64,000 bases of DNA from CALANV01 sp036381615 (GTDB taxonomy: Bacteria; Pseudomonadota; Alphaproteobacteria; CACIAM-22H2): assembly GCA_036381615.1 (NCBI GenBank), contig DASVCL010000085.1, positions 1 through 64,000 of the forward strand. Reading direction: 5' to 3'. Every line of letters starts with the position of its first letter. Position 1 is the stretch's first letter. The notes beneath the pieces are model-generated. The model was not told the DNA's origin, searched no databases, and was given only the letters and a program-made list of their open reading frames with translations. Both the position numbers and the translations under genes were made by a program. Below, in pieces: positions 26,865 to 35,622 of the stretch.

Positions 26865-29342
26865 TCAGGCGCCGCCCAGATACGCCTTTTCGAGCGCGGT
26901 GTCCTCGGCGAGCGCGCCGGCCGGGCCGCTATAGGCGAATTTCCCGGACTGCAGGACGTAAGCGCGATCGGCGATCGAAAGGGCGAGCCCGGCCATCTGG
27001 TCGACCAGAAGGATCGTCACCCCTTCGTCTCTCAGATCCGCGAGGATGGCATAGAGGTTTTCGATCAGGGCCGGTGCCAGGCCGAGTGAAGGCTCGTCCA
27101 GGAGGATGATCTTCGGCCGCGCAATCAGACCGCGTGCGATCGCCAGCATCTGCTGCTCACCGCCCGACAGCAGCCCGGCCTTCTGATGCTGCCGTTCCCG
27201 CAAACGCGGAAAGCGATCGAGCATCCGCTCGACATCGGCGGACAGGTCGTCGGACCCTCTGGCAAAGGCGCCCAGGCGGATGTTGTCGATGACGCTCAAC
27301 TCGGGGAAGACCTGGCGACCCTCGGGAACCAGGATCAGGCCTTCCCGCGCGATCCGATGCGCGGGCAGGGACCCGATGTCCTGCGCGGCGAGGCGGATTT
27401 CGCCGTCGACGGGACGGTGCAGGCCGCTAAGCGAGCGCATCAACGTGGACTTGCCCGCGCCGTTGGCGCCGAGCACGCAGACCATCTCGCCAGTGGCGAC
27501 GCCGAGATCGACCGAACGCAGAACCGGTGCCGCGCCGTACCCGGCAGACAGATTGGTAACGGCGAGCACGGGAGCGCCGGCCGGCGTCCAGGGCGCGGGC
27601 CGCGCACGGCCTTTCGTCTGCTTCTCGCCGAGATAGGCCTTGAGCACCGCCGGGTCGTTGCGGACCGTCTCGGGGACCCCGTCCGCGATCTTGGTGCCCG
27701 CATCAAGGACGACCACGTGATCGGAAATGCCCATGACGAGGTCCATGTCGTGCTCGACCAGAATCACGGCGATGCCAAGATCCGCGATCTGGCGAAGCAG
27801 GTGACCCAGACGCTTGGTATCTTCCGAATTCAGTCCGGCGGCCGGCTCGTCGAGAAGCAGGATGTCCGGCCGGGTCGCCAGCGCGCGTGCGATTTCAACC
27901 AGACGCTTGTCGACATGGGCAAGGGCGGCCGCCTTCTGGCGGACGGGTCCGGCAAACCCAACGAAGGCGAGCAGGCTTTCCGCAAGTGGCTCAGCGGCGT
28001 TCGCACCGCCGCCCAGCAGGCTCATCCAGCTCAGCGAACCGCGCCTCAAGGCCAAGGCGACGTTGTTGAGTACGGACATTTGCCCGAAGAGCTGGGTGGT
28101 CTGATAGGTACGCGCCACGCCGGCCGCTGCGATCCGGTGCGACGGACTTCCGGCCAGCTGGCGTTCGCCGACCGATACCGAACCGGCGTCCGGCTTATAG
28201 AAGCCGCAGATGAGGTTGAGTGCCGTCGTCTTGCCGGCGCCGTTCGGTCCGATCAGGCTGGTGATCTCACCCGCGCGGGCTTCGAAGCTCAGATTGCTGA
28301 CGGCACGAACGCCGCCGAACGAGATCGACAAACCCTTCACGGAAAGGCCGTGCGGCGCCGCACGACGCGAAAGAAACGCGGCAACGTCCTGGGTCCGTCG
28401 CGGCGCGTCGCCGAGATCTTGCTTGCCGAACAGCTTGGCGATCAGGCCCACGATGCCTTCGGGGGCAAGCCGCAGAACGATCAGGAGCAGGACGCCGACG
28501 AAGAGCAGCCGGTACTCGGCCAGCCATGAAAGGAGCTCGGGCAGAAGGACGACGACGAAGGCGCCCAGCAGCGGTCCGAGAACCGTATCGGCGCCGCCGA
28601 TCATGACCACGAGCAGGAACAGGATGGACTGGAAGAAGGGGAACGACTCGGGACTGATGAAGCTGCTTATCGAGGCGTATACGCCGCCGGCGATGCCTGC
28701 CATCACCGCCGACAGCACGAAGGCAGACGTGCGGATGACGACCGGGTTGAGACCGATCGACTGGCTGGCGACTTCGGAGTCCCGGATCGCGCGCATCGCC
28801 TGCCCCCAGGGCCCGCGGCTGAGCCGTGCGAAGAACCAGATCGATGCCACGGTCAGGGCGAGTACGAGCAGCGCGATTTCCCGTTCGCTGAAATCCAGGC
28901 CGAATGCGCTGGGTGGCGGAATGTTCAGCAGGCCGTTCCACCCCCCTGTGAGGTCGCGCCATTCAGCCGCCCCCTGTTCGACGACGAAGCCGAACGCAAT
29001 CGTCACCATCGCCAGATAGGGGCCTTTGACGCGCAGCGCCGGAATGGCCAGAAGCGCGCCGGCGAGTCCGGCGAGGAGGGCGGCAGCCGGCAGCGCGAGC
29101 CAGAAGCTCCAGCCCGCGTCGGTCGTCAGGATGCCGACCGTATAGGCGCCGATCGCGTAGAACGCGACGTGGCCGAGCGAGATCTGTCCGGTGAGCCCGA
29201 GCAGCACGTTCAGCCCGATGCCGACGATCGCCGTCAGGCCGACCAGGACGAGGGTATAGAGCTGATAGCCGTCCGCATGCCAGATGGCTGCGGCGGCGGC
29301 GAGGATTGCGGCGAACGAGATGAGGGCGATGCGAGGCGTCAT
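26865..29342 (-). CDS. LivM-LivG-LivF triple fusion: branched-chain-type ABC permease and two ATPases
   Basis: One 825-residue protein combines three usually separate parts. Residues 1-305 are a LivM-type permease (GLNVLLGLTGQISLGHVAFYAIGAY and the EAA-like RAIRDSEVASQSIGLN). About 332-572 is a LivG-type ATPase (Walker A GPNGAGKTT at 365-373, Walker B ILLLDEP). About 590-825 is a LivF-type ATPase (GANGAGKST, signature LSGGEQQ, Walker B IILLDEP). The first ATPase has a degenerate signature, LAHVDKR instead of an LSGGQ-like loop. The start is 2 bases after the LivH gene stop; a longer upstream frame runs antisense-free through livH and is a shadow. It imports an amino acid or amide-like solute. 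Confidence 0.88.
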   Translation of the reverse strand: MTPRIALISFAAILAAAAAIWHADGYQLYTLVLVGLTAIVGIGLNVLLGLTGQISLGHVAFYAIGAYTVGILTTDAGWSFWLALPAAALLAGLAGALLAIPALRVKGPYLAMVTIAFGFVVEQGAAEWRDLTGGWNGLLNIPPPSAFGLDFSEREIALLVLALTVASIWFFARLSRGPWGQAMRAIRDSEVASQSIGLNPVVIRTSAFVLSAVMAGIAGGVYASISSFISPESFPFFQSILFLLVVMIGGADTVLGPLLGAFVVVLLPELLSWLAEYRLLFVGVLLLIVLRLAPEGIVGLIAKLFGKQDLGDAPRRTQDVAAFLSRRAAPHGLSVKGLSISFGGVRAVSNLSFEARAGEITSLIGPNGAGKTTALNLICGFYKPDAGSVSVGERQLAGSPSHRIAAAGVARTYQTTQLFGQMSVLNNVALALRRGSLSWMSLLGGGANAAEPLAESLLAFVGFAGPVRQKAAALAHVDKRLVEIARALATRPDILLLDEPAAGLNSEDTKRLGHLLRQIADLGIAVILVEHDMDLVMGISDHVVVLDAGTKIADGVPETVRNDPAVLKAYLGEKQTKGRARPAPWTPAGAPVLAVTNLSAGYGAAPVLRSVDLGVATGEMVCVLGANGAGKSTLMRSLSGLHRPVDGEIRLAAQDIGSLPAHRIAREGLILVPEGRQVFPELSVIDNIRLGAFARGSDDLSADVERMLDRFPRLRERQHQKAGLLSGGEQQMLAIARGLIARPKIILLDEPSLGLAPALIENLYAILADLRDEGVTILLVDQMAGLALSIADRAYVLQSGKFAYSGPAGALAEDTALEKAYLGGA

Positions 29343-29344
29343 GG

Positions 29345-30220
29345 CTATACCTTCTTCACCGCCGCCTGCCCGAAGAGGCCGTGCGGCCTGATGGCCAGCG
29401 CCAAGATGACGAGGGAGAAGGTGACAATCTGGGTGTAGGTGGAGCCCAGCAGCGCCGTGATGGAGGCCTCGGCCAGCCCGTAGATCAGGCCGGCAACGAC
29501 GACGCCCCAGGGATTGGTGATCCCGCCGAGAATGGCAACGGCAAACGCCTTGATCCCGAACAGCGTTCCCATCGAAGCCGAGATCGTGAACAGCGGCGCG
29601 ATCAGCACGCCGGCGACGCCGGCAAAAAGCCCCGACAGCGCAAACGCAGCCAGGATCGCGACGGTGACATTGATGCCCATCAGGCGGGCCGCGTCGGCAT
29701 TCTGAACCACCGCCAGCAATGCTTTGCCGTATTTGGTTCTGGTCGACACGTATTGCAGGCAGATGGCGATCGCCAGCCCGGTCGCGGGAATCACGATCTG
29801 GAGGGGCTGGATCTTGATGTCCGCCAGGTAAAACGCGTCGGTCGTGAGCACGCTCGGCGGCATGCCGCGCGGATCCTTGCCGAAGGTGAACAGGACCACG
29901 TTCTCGAGGATGATGCCGAGCGCGACGGTCGCCATCAGCCACGAGTTCGAGCCGCGGACCACGAACGGATGCACCGCGACCCGCTCGACGATCACGCCCC
30001 AGACCGCGCAGAGGACGAGAGCCAGTGCGATGGCGATCCACATGGGCCAGCCCAGCGTGACGCCGAACGTGAAGGCAATCACGGCGCCCAGCATCATCGT
30101 GCTGCCCTGGGCGAAGTTCACCGTGTTGGAAACGGCATAGGTGACATAGAACCCGAGCGCGAGAAGCCCGTACATGCTTCCGAGGCCGAGCCCAGTAATC
30201 AGTGCCGAGATCAGCAGCAT
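29345..30220 (-). CDS. Branched-chain-type ABC transporter permease (LivH type)
   Basis: This 291-residue membrane protein has the LivH pattern: GLGLGSMYGLLALGFYVTYAVSNTVNFAQG near the N-terminus, about eight helices, and the cytoplasmic loop NADAARLMGINV. It forms the translocation channel with the LivM part of the fusion protein encoded next. It lies about 80 bases after the binding-protein gene. Confidence 0.9.
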   Translation of the reverse strand: MLLISALITGLGLGSMYGLLALGFYVTYAVSNTVNFAQGSTMMLGAVIAFTFGVTLGWPMWIAIALALVLCAVWGVIVERVAVHPFVVRGSNSWLMATVALGIILENVVLFTFGKDPRGMPPSVLTTDAFYLADIKIQPLQIVIPATGLAIAICLQYVSTRTKYGKALLAVVQNADAARLMGINVTVAILAAFALSGLFAGVAGVLIAPLFTISASMGTLFGIKAFAVAILGGITNPWGVVVAGLIYGLAEASITALLGSTYTQIVTFSLVILALAIRPHGLFGQAAVKKV

Positions 30221-30299
30221 TTACGTCCAGTCTCTTGCTGGAACTCAAGAAGAAGCGGGCGACACATCCGGCCGCCCGCGTCGCATCAGCTACCTGACG

Positions 30300-31499
30300 T
30301 TACTTGACGGGGACGATCCGTTCGCCTTCGTAGCGGACCATCACGTAATCGTCGGGACCGAGGGCGTCGTGCTCGTCCTTGGAGAAGGGATTATTGTACG
30401 TCTTGATCAGCCCTTCATGCGTCCCGAGGTTTTCGAGCGACCTGCGGATGGCGTCGCCGTCGGTGCTTCCGGCCTTTTCGATCGCTTTCGCCAGCAGATG
30501 CATTGCATCATAGGCATTGGCTGTGCCGACCGGAGAGAAGATGTCTTCGGGGCCCTTGATGTCCGGATACTTGTTTTTCAGTGCGGCCATGAGCCGCTGC
30601 CCGACCGGGTTCAGGTCGCCGAAGAACGAGTAGGTCTGGACGAAATGCGCATCGCCCGCGGTCGGGCCGGCAAGCTCGGGGAACCGTCCGCCGGAAATGC
30701 CCCAGTGCGACACGACCGGCACGTTCCAGCCCATACGCTCCCGCGACTTCATGACCTGCGCGCCCGGGGCGGCATTGCCGACGAGGATGAGCACGTCCGC
30801 GCCGGCCTGCTTCAGGCGCGTGAGCTGCGGGACCAGGTCCACGTCGTTGTTCTCGAATTTCTCGACGCCGACGATCTCGATGTTCGGGTTTTTCGCGTCG
30901 GCCGCCTTAAGGCCCTTTTCGTTCGATTCGCCCCAGGGATTGTTGATCAGGATCAGCCCCGCCTTCTTCGCGCCGAGCTTCTCGCTGGCGTGCTTCAGCA
31001 GCCTGGTGTCGACGAACTCGTCGACCGCCGATACGCGGAAGACGAAGTTCGGGTTCGCGCCGTTGCGCGTAATGGGCGTCGCCGCGGCCCAGACGCCGAT
31101 GAACGGTACTTTCTCCTTGTTCGCCAGCGGCACGATGGCGAGCGACACGGGCGAGTCGAGGCCGCCGAAGAGCGCGGCTACCTTCTCCTTGAAGATCAGC
31201 TCGCGCGCCGCGGTCAGGCCGCGGGGCGGATTCGATTCGTCGTCGCGCTGGACGAGTTCGATCTTGCGGCCGCCGAGCAGACCGCCTTTGGCGTTGATCT
31301 CGTCGATCGCGACCTGCAGGCCGCGCGTGATGGCCTCGCCCGACTGCGCCGAGGGGCCCGACAGCGCCGCGACCTGGCCGATCTTGATCGGATCCGCAGC
31401 CCAGGCCGAACCATGAACGGCCGGAAGCAGGAGAGCCAGGCCTGCGACGAACGTGGCGGCGGTCCGTCGGCCGATCGAGATGGAAAGAACCAGTTTCAT
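30300..31499 (-). CDS. ABC transporter substrate-binding protein, branched-chain amino acid/amide type
   Basis: This 399-residue periplasmic protein has a signal sequence (about 1-35, ending SAWA-AD), then the Peripla_BP_6 fold beginning IKIGQVAALSGPSAQSGEAI. It is close to the UrtA/AmiC/LivJ group that binds amino acids, urea or amides. The Met at 31499 has a GGGAGG site; an in-frame Met 11 codons earlier lacks one. It is the first gene of the operon SBP-LivH-LivMGF-amidohydrolase, read away from the TetR gene. Confidence 0.9.
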   Translation of the reverse strand: MKLVLSISIGRRTAATFVAGLALLLPAVHGSAWAADPIKIGQVAALSGPSAQSGEAITRGLQVAIDEINAKGGLLGGRKIELVQRDDESNPPRGLTAARELIFKEKVAALFGGLDSPVSLAIVPLANKEKVPFIGVWAAATPITRNGANPNFVFRVSAVDEFVDTRLLKHASEKLGAKKAGLILINNPWGESNEKGLKAADAKNPNIEIVGVEKFENNDVDLVPQLTRLKQAGADVLILVGNAAPGAQVMKSRERMGWNVPVVSHWGISGGRFPELAGPTAGDAHFVQTYSFFGDLNPVGQRLMAALKNKYPDIKGPEDIFSPVGTANAYDAMHLLAKAIEKAGSTDGDAIRRSLENLGTHEGLIKTYNNPFSKDEHDALGPDDYVMVRYEGERIVPVK

Positions 31500-31563
31500 G
31501 CGCACCTCCCTGTGTTCGCCCGGTATCCGCAACGGCTCGGGCTTCCCGCGCGCTAAGTAAGAA

Positions 31564-31592
31564 AGTATTTAAATACCCGGAACGGGTGTCAA
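31564..31592 (-). promoter_or_regulatory. Promoter/operator of the Liv-type operon
   Basis: On the minus strand, TTGACA (31587-31592), a 17-bp spacer and AATACT (31564-31569) form a good promoter. The perfect palindrome GTATTTAAATAC (31565-31576) covers its -10 element. The octamer TAAGTAAG follows at 31554-31561. The divergent TetR gene starts 180 bases away, making it a likely binder (inference). Confidence 0.62.
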
Positions 31593-31757
31593 GCAGACCA
31601 TTGCAGCCTAAGTGTCGAGCAATGTGATGAAAGTTTGAGACGTGTAGGTCGGACGTGCGTCTCACTTCCGAAGGCGGCTAGTTGCCGGGCATCCGTGCCA
31701 GAACACATCGTGACGTATGGAGCCGGCGCCGGTGGTTTGATCAAGAAGAGGGCACCG

Positions 31758-32498
31758 ATGGACGCCAAGCGGACTACCGAAACGACGACGAATGCAGCCG
31801 CGCCGCCGGCGATTCGGCGGCGGAATCCGGCGAGATCGAAGGAGGCGATTCTCAAGGCGGCGACCGTCGAGTTCTGCCGCCACGGATTCGAGGGGGGCAG
31901 GGTCGAGGCGATCTCACGTCGCAGCAAGACCAATATGCGGCTCCTCTATCACTACTTTCACGACAAGGCGGGGCTTTATCTTGCGGTGCTCGAGCGGGTC
32001 TATACGGAGATCCGGGCCGAAGAGCAGCGCCTGCAGCTGGGCAATCTCGACCCGATCGAGGGCATGCGCCGGCTGATCGACTTCACGTTTTCGTTCTTCG
32101 GGCGCCACGTCGATTACATCTCGCTGATAAACAACGAGAACATGATGCGCGCCCGATATCTGAACAGATCACAGAAGATCCGGTCCCTGACGGTTCCGCT
32201 GGTTTCGGCGATCGAGGACCTGTTGCGTCGCGGGAGCGCGGCGGGCCTGTTCCGTGCCGACGTCGATCCGATCCAGCTCTACGTCTCCATCGTTGCCCAG
32301 AGCTACTTCCATGTCTCCAACCGCTACACGCTGTCGGCGATCTTCAACAAGGATCTCGGCGACGACGCCTGGCTCGAACAGCGCCGCGCCCATGCCCAGG
32401 ACCTGATCCTGGCATGGCTGACGGCACGATCGGCGGTGGCGGTCGAGCGCGCGGATCTCGGCTCCCGCCGAAGGCAGGGGGCGCGGGCGACGGCCTAG
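31758..32498 (+). CDS. TetR family transcriptional regulator
   Basis: This 246-residue regulator has a TetR N-terminal HTH: SKEAILKAATVEFCRHGFEGGRVEAISRRSKTNMRLLYHYFHDKAGLYLAVLERVY. The C-terminal ligand domain ends in basic residues. It lies between the divergent Liv-type transporter operon and the carbamoyltransferase-like operon, so it probably senses their common substrate. The Met at 31758 has an AGAGGG site. A longer in-frame extension is unsupported. Confidence 0.9.
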   Translation: MDAKRTTETTTNAAAPPAIRRRNPARSKEAILKAATVEFCRHGFEGGRVEAISRRSKTNMRLLYHYFHDKAGLYLAVLERVYTEIRAEEQRLQLGNLDPIEGMRRLIDFTFSFFGRHVDYISLINNENMMRARYLNRSQKIRSLTVPLVSAIEDLLRRGSAAGLFRADVDPIQLYVSIVAQSYFHVSNRYTLSAIFNKDLGDDAWLEQRRAHAQDLILAWLTARSAVAVERADLGSRRRQGARATA

Positions 32499-32584
32499 GC
32501 CGCCGACGCGTCACGCGATGCTTGCATTCTGGCGGCTGGGCGGTCGGCCGTCACGGGTGCCGCTAGCGGCGGCGGGATCCAGAA

Positions 32585-32612
32585 TTGACAGAAGTAAGTA
32601 AGCTCTTACAAA
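32585..32612 (+). promoter_or_regulatory. Promoter of the carbamoyltransferase-like operon
   Basis: TTGACA (32585-32590), 16 bp, TACAAA (32607-32612) lie about 60 bases before the first small gene. The inverted repeat GTAAG-CT-CTTAC (32598-32609) overlaps the -10. The octamer TAAGTAAG (32595-32602) also occurs at the Liv-type promoter on the other side of the TetR gene. Inference: common regulator. Confidence 0.55.
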
Positions 32613-32667
32613 CTGCACCGGCACAGGAAGGACGACCCGCAATTCCGGCCGGACTGGAACGGAGAAC

Positions 32668-32847
32668 ATGGAACAGAATTCGATCCGCGATCTTCTCGAT
32701 GCGGAAATCAAGGTCGTGAACGTCGGGCTCGAAGGCTTTGCGGCCGAATTGTCGGCGGCCGGCGTTCCCGTGATCCATGTCGAATGGTCGCCGCCCGCCG
32801 GCGGGGATCCCGAGCTCGCCGATCTTCTGTCCAAACTCGGCGCGTGA
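32668..32847 (+). CDS. Stand-alone FdrA C-terminal tail domain (59 residues)
   Basis: This short gene has a GGAGAAC site. Its product contains VVNVGLEGFAAELSAAGVPV followed by WSPPAGGDPELADLLSKL. I recognise this as the small domain that ends E. coli FdrA (AllF), here made as a separate polypeptide. It opens the operon of DUF1116, FdrA, carbamate kinase and DUF2877 genes. The main FdrA protein here has 496 residues, and 496 plus 59 equals 555, the length I recall for E. coli FdrA. It probably forms part of the carbamoyltransferase complex. Its stop overlaps a possible GTG start of the next gene. Confidence 0.72.
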   Translation: MEQNSIRDLLDAEIKVVNVGLEGFAAELSAAGVPVIHVEWSPPAGGDPELADLLSKLGA

Positions 32848-32864
32848 GCGAAGCAGGGGCAAGG

Positions 32865-34118
32865 ATGCAACTTATCGAAGACGCGAACAGAGAGGCCCTG
32901 CGCCGAATCCTGGAAGGCGATCCGGTGCTGATCGATGTCGTGCCGGCGGGGCAGGCGATCCCCGGCCTCGGGGAACGCGTTCTGCTTCACTCGGGGCCAC
33001 CCATCGAATGGAACCGGATGTGCGGACCGATGCGGGGCGCCATTGCCGGGGCGATCGTGTTCGAGGGATGGGCGGCCGATCTCGACGAGGCCACGGCGCT
33101 CGCGGCGCGCGGCGACATCGCCTTTCACCCCAATCATCACTTCGACGCCGTCGGTCCGATGACCGGGATGACGACCCGGTCGATGCCGGTGCTGGTCGTC
33201 GAAAATCGCCGGTTCGGCAACCGCGCCTATTCCACGATCAACGAGGGGCTGGGCAAGGTCATGCGCTTCGGCGGCAATGACGCCAGTGTCCTCAAGCGCC
33301 TGGCCTGGCTGCGCGACGTCTTTGGTCCGGCACTTGGCGAAGCGATCCGGTCGGTCGGCGGCATCGCGCTCAAGAGCCTCATCGCGCGCGGTCTTGCGAT
33401 GGGCGACGAGATGCACCAGCGAAACGTCGCCTGCACGAGCCTCTTCCTGCGGGAGATCGCGCCCGTGCTGGCACGCACGTCGCGCGATCCCCAGCGCCTC
33501 GCCGAGGTGCTCTCGTTCCTCGGCAGCAACGATCAGTTCTTCCTGAACATCGCCATGGCCATGGGCAAGGCTATCATGGACCCCGTCCGTGGCATTGCGG
33601 GATCCTCGATCGTCACGGCGATGTGCCGGAACGGCACGGATTTCGGCATTCGCGTCAGCGGAACGGGCGATACCTGGTTCGTCGCGCCGGTCGAGATGCC
33701 GCAGGGGCTGTATTTTCCAGGTTTCAGTGCCGCGGACGCGAATCCGGACATGGGCGATTCGGCCATCGTGGAAACCATTGGGCTTGGCGGCTTCGCGATG
33801 GCGGCATCACCCGCCGTCGCCGGTTTCGTCGGCGCCGGATCGGCGTCGTCGGCCGCCCTCTACACGAAGGCCATGGGCGAGATCACGATCGGGGAGAACC
33901 CCGAGTGGACGATTCCGGCGCTCGATTTTGCCGGCGTTCCGACCGGCATCGATGTCCGGCTCGTGGTCGACTCGGGCATCATGCCCGTGATCAATACCGG
34001 GATCGCCCACAAGGAGCCGGGCATCGGTCAGGTCGGCGCGGGCGTGGTCCGGGCGCCCAGAGCGTGTTTCGAGCAGGCCGTGCGCGCGCTGGCGGAAAAG
34101 CTGAGGGTCGTCGCATGA
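32865..34118 (+). CDS. DUF1116 protein, oxamate carbamoyltransferase subunit AllG (YlbE)-like
   Basis: This 417-residue DUF1116 protein belongs to the family of E. coli YlbE, now AllG. With AllF and AllH, AllG forms an oxamate carbamoyltransferase that converts oxalurate to oxamate plus carbamoyl phosphate. Conserved stretches include LLHSGPPIEWNRMCGPMRGA, HHFDAVGPMTGMTT, GDEMHQRN, SNDQFFLN and NTGIAHKEPGIGQVGAG. The ATG after GCAGGGGCAAGG is used; a GTG at 32844, overlapping the previous stop, is possible. It overlaps the FdrA gene by ATGA, so subunits are cotranslated. Confidence 0.85.
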   Translation: MQLIEDANREALRRILEGDPVLIDVVPAGQAIPGLGERVLLHSGPPIEWNRMCGPMRGAIAGAIVFEGWAADLDEATALAARGDIAFHPNHHFDAVGPMTGMTTRSMPVLVVENRRFGNRAYSTINEGLGKVMRFGGNDASVLKRLAWLRDVFGPALGEAIRSVGGIALKSLIARGLAMGDEMHQRNVACTSLFLREIAPVLARTSRDPQRLAEVLSFLGSNDQFFLNIAMAMGKAIMDPVRGIAGSSIVTAMCRNGTDFGIRVSGTGDTWFVAPVEMPQGLYFPGFSAADANPDMGDSAIVETIGLGGFAMAASPAVAGFVGAGSASSAALYTKAMGEITIGENPEWTIPALDFAGVPTGIDVRLVVDSGIMPVINTGIAHKEPGIGQVGAGVVRAPRACFEQAVRALAEKLRVVA

Positions 34119-35605
34119 GCGGCACGGTTCTGAACGAAGTCCGCAAGGGCTTTTATCTCGACTCCGTCGCACTGATGCGGCTTTCGCGCCGGATCGCCGG
34201 GATGCCCGGGATCGTCGAGGCGGCGCTCATGATGGGCACGCCATCGAACAAGCGTATCCTGCAGGATGCCGGCCTGCTGTCCGACACCGGCGCCGCGGCC
34301 AACGGGAACGATCTCGTCATCGGCATCAAGGCACACAGCGACGAGGCCGCCCGCGCGGCATTGGCCGAAGCCATTTCGCAACTGGAGATGCCGCGCCGCA
34401 GTGCCGCCGAGCAGACGACCTGGAGGCCGCGTACGATACGCGCCGCCGTCAAAGCCATGCCCGACGCGAACGTGGCGCTCATCTCGGTTCCGGGCGATTT
34501 CGCCGCCGCCGAGGCACGCAAGGCGCTGCGCCGGGGCCTGCACGTCATGATCTTCAGCGACAACGTCGCGGTCGAACAGGAAAGGGCGCTGAAGGAAGAG
34601 GCGCGGTCGCTCGGGCGGCTCGTCATGGGGCCGGATTGCGGCACTGCGATCATCAACGGCGTTCCCCTGGCGTTCGCCAATCGCGTCCCGCGCGGCGACA
34701 TCGGCATCGTCGGTGCCTCGGGCACGGGAATTCAGGAAGTGACCAGCCTCATCGCCGCTGCGGGGGGCGGCATTTCGCATGCCATCGGCGTCGGCGGGCG
34801 CGACCTTAGTCAGGCGGTGGGCGGCATCACCACGCTCATGGCGATCGACGCCCTCGATTCGGATCCGGCGACGCGCCGCATCGTGCTGATCTCGAAGCCG
34901 CCGCATCCGGACGTCGCCCGCACCGTCTTGGCGCGCGTCGCCCGAAGCACGAAGCCGTTTACCGTCTGCTTCATCGGGGCCAAGGACGCCGACCTTCCGC
35001 CGAACGCGCATTTCGCCGCGACCCTGAAGGCGGCGGCGGAAGATGCCCTGGGTGGACGCGCGATCGGCGCCGATGCATCACTATCGGTTCCCGCATACGC
35101 GCGACGCGCCGGCATCGTGGTGGGGCTCTACTCCGGGGGCACGTTGTGCGCGGAAGCGCAGCTCGTACTGGCCCGACATGGTCGCAAGGTCGCCTCGAAT
35201 GCACCCGTTCCCGGCTCTCATCCCCTGAGCGGGGCGGGGGACGGCATCGATCGGATCGTCGATCTCGGCGCCGACGAGTTCACGCGCGGCCGTCCGCATC
35301 CGATGATCGATCCATCCGTACGCGACGACATGCTGCGCGAGACGCTCAAGGATCGACGGGTCGGGGCCGTTCTGATCGATGTGGTCATCGGCTTCGGGGC
35401 TCATCCCGATCCGGCCGGTCATCTGGCGTCGATCGTGGCCGACGCATCGCGCGACGGTCCGCCGATCATCGGATCGGTGACGGGCACCGAGGACGATCCC
35501 CAGGTGCGTTCGCGCCAGATCGCGACGCTCGAACGGGCCGGCGTCATCGTCGCGCCATCGAACGCACAGGCAGCGGAACTCGCGCTGGCGGCGTGCCGCC
35601 CGTAA
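34115..35605 (+). CDS. FdrA-like protein, oxamate carbamoyltransferase subunit AllF-like
   Basis: This 496-residue protein has the succinyl-CoA synthetase alpha-like architecture of FdrA. An N-terminal domain (SVALMRLSRRIAG, MMGTPSNKRIL) is followed by a CoA-binding-like domain (MGPDCGTAIINGVPLAF, IGIVGASGTGIQEVTSLI) and a ligase-like domain (GLYSGGTLCAEAQ, HPMIDPSVR). The C-terminal tail domain of E. coli FdrA is missing and appears as the separate 59-residue gene upstream. It starts on the stop of the DUF1116 gene (ATGA) and is followed by carbamate kinase 17 bases on. An acyl-CoA synthetase activity is a weaker alternative. Confidence 0.85.
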   Translation: MSGTVLNEVRKGFYLDSVALMRLSRRIAGMPGIVEAALMMGTPSNKRILQDAGLLSDTGAAANGNDLVIGIKAHSDEAARAALAEAISQLEMPRRSAAEQTTWRPRTIRAAVKAMPDANVALISVPGDFAAAEARKALRRGLHVMIFSDNVAVEQERALKEEARSLGRLVMGPDCGTAIINGVPLAFANRVPRGDIGIVGASGTGIQEVTSLIAAAGGGISHAIGVGGRDLSQAVGGITTLMAIDALDSDPATRRIVLISKPPHPDVARTVLARVARSTKPFTVCFIGAKDADLPPNAHFAATLKAAAEDALGGRAIGADASLSVPAYARRAGIVVGLYSGGTLCAEAQLVLARHGRKVASNAPVPGSHPLSGAGDGIDRIVDLGADEFTRGRPHPMIDPSVRDDMLRETLKDRRVGAVLIDVVIGFGAHPDPAGHLASIVADASRDGPPIIGSVTGTEDDPQVRSRQIATLERAGVIVAPSNAQAAELALAACRP

Positions 35606-35622
35606 GCGGCAGGAGGCAGTCG

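Noticed and set aside
29343..30248. N-terminal extension of the LivMGF frame upstream of 29342
   Set aside because: It lies out of frame over livH, is low-complexity, and the permease fold starts at 29342.
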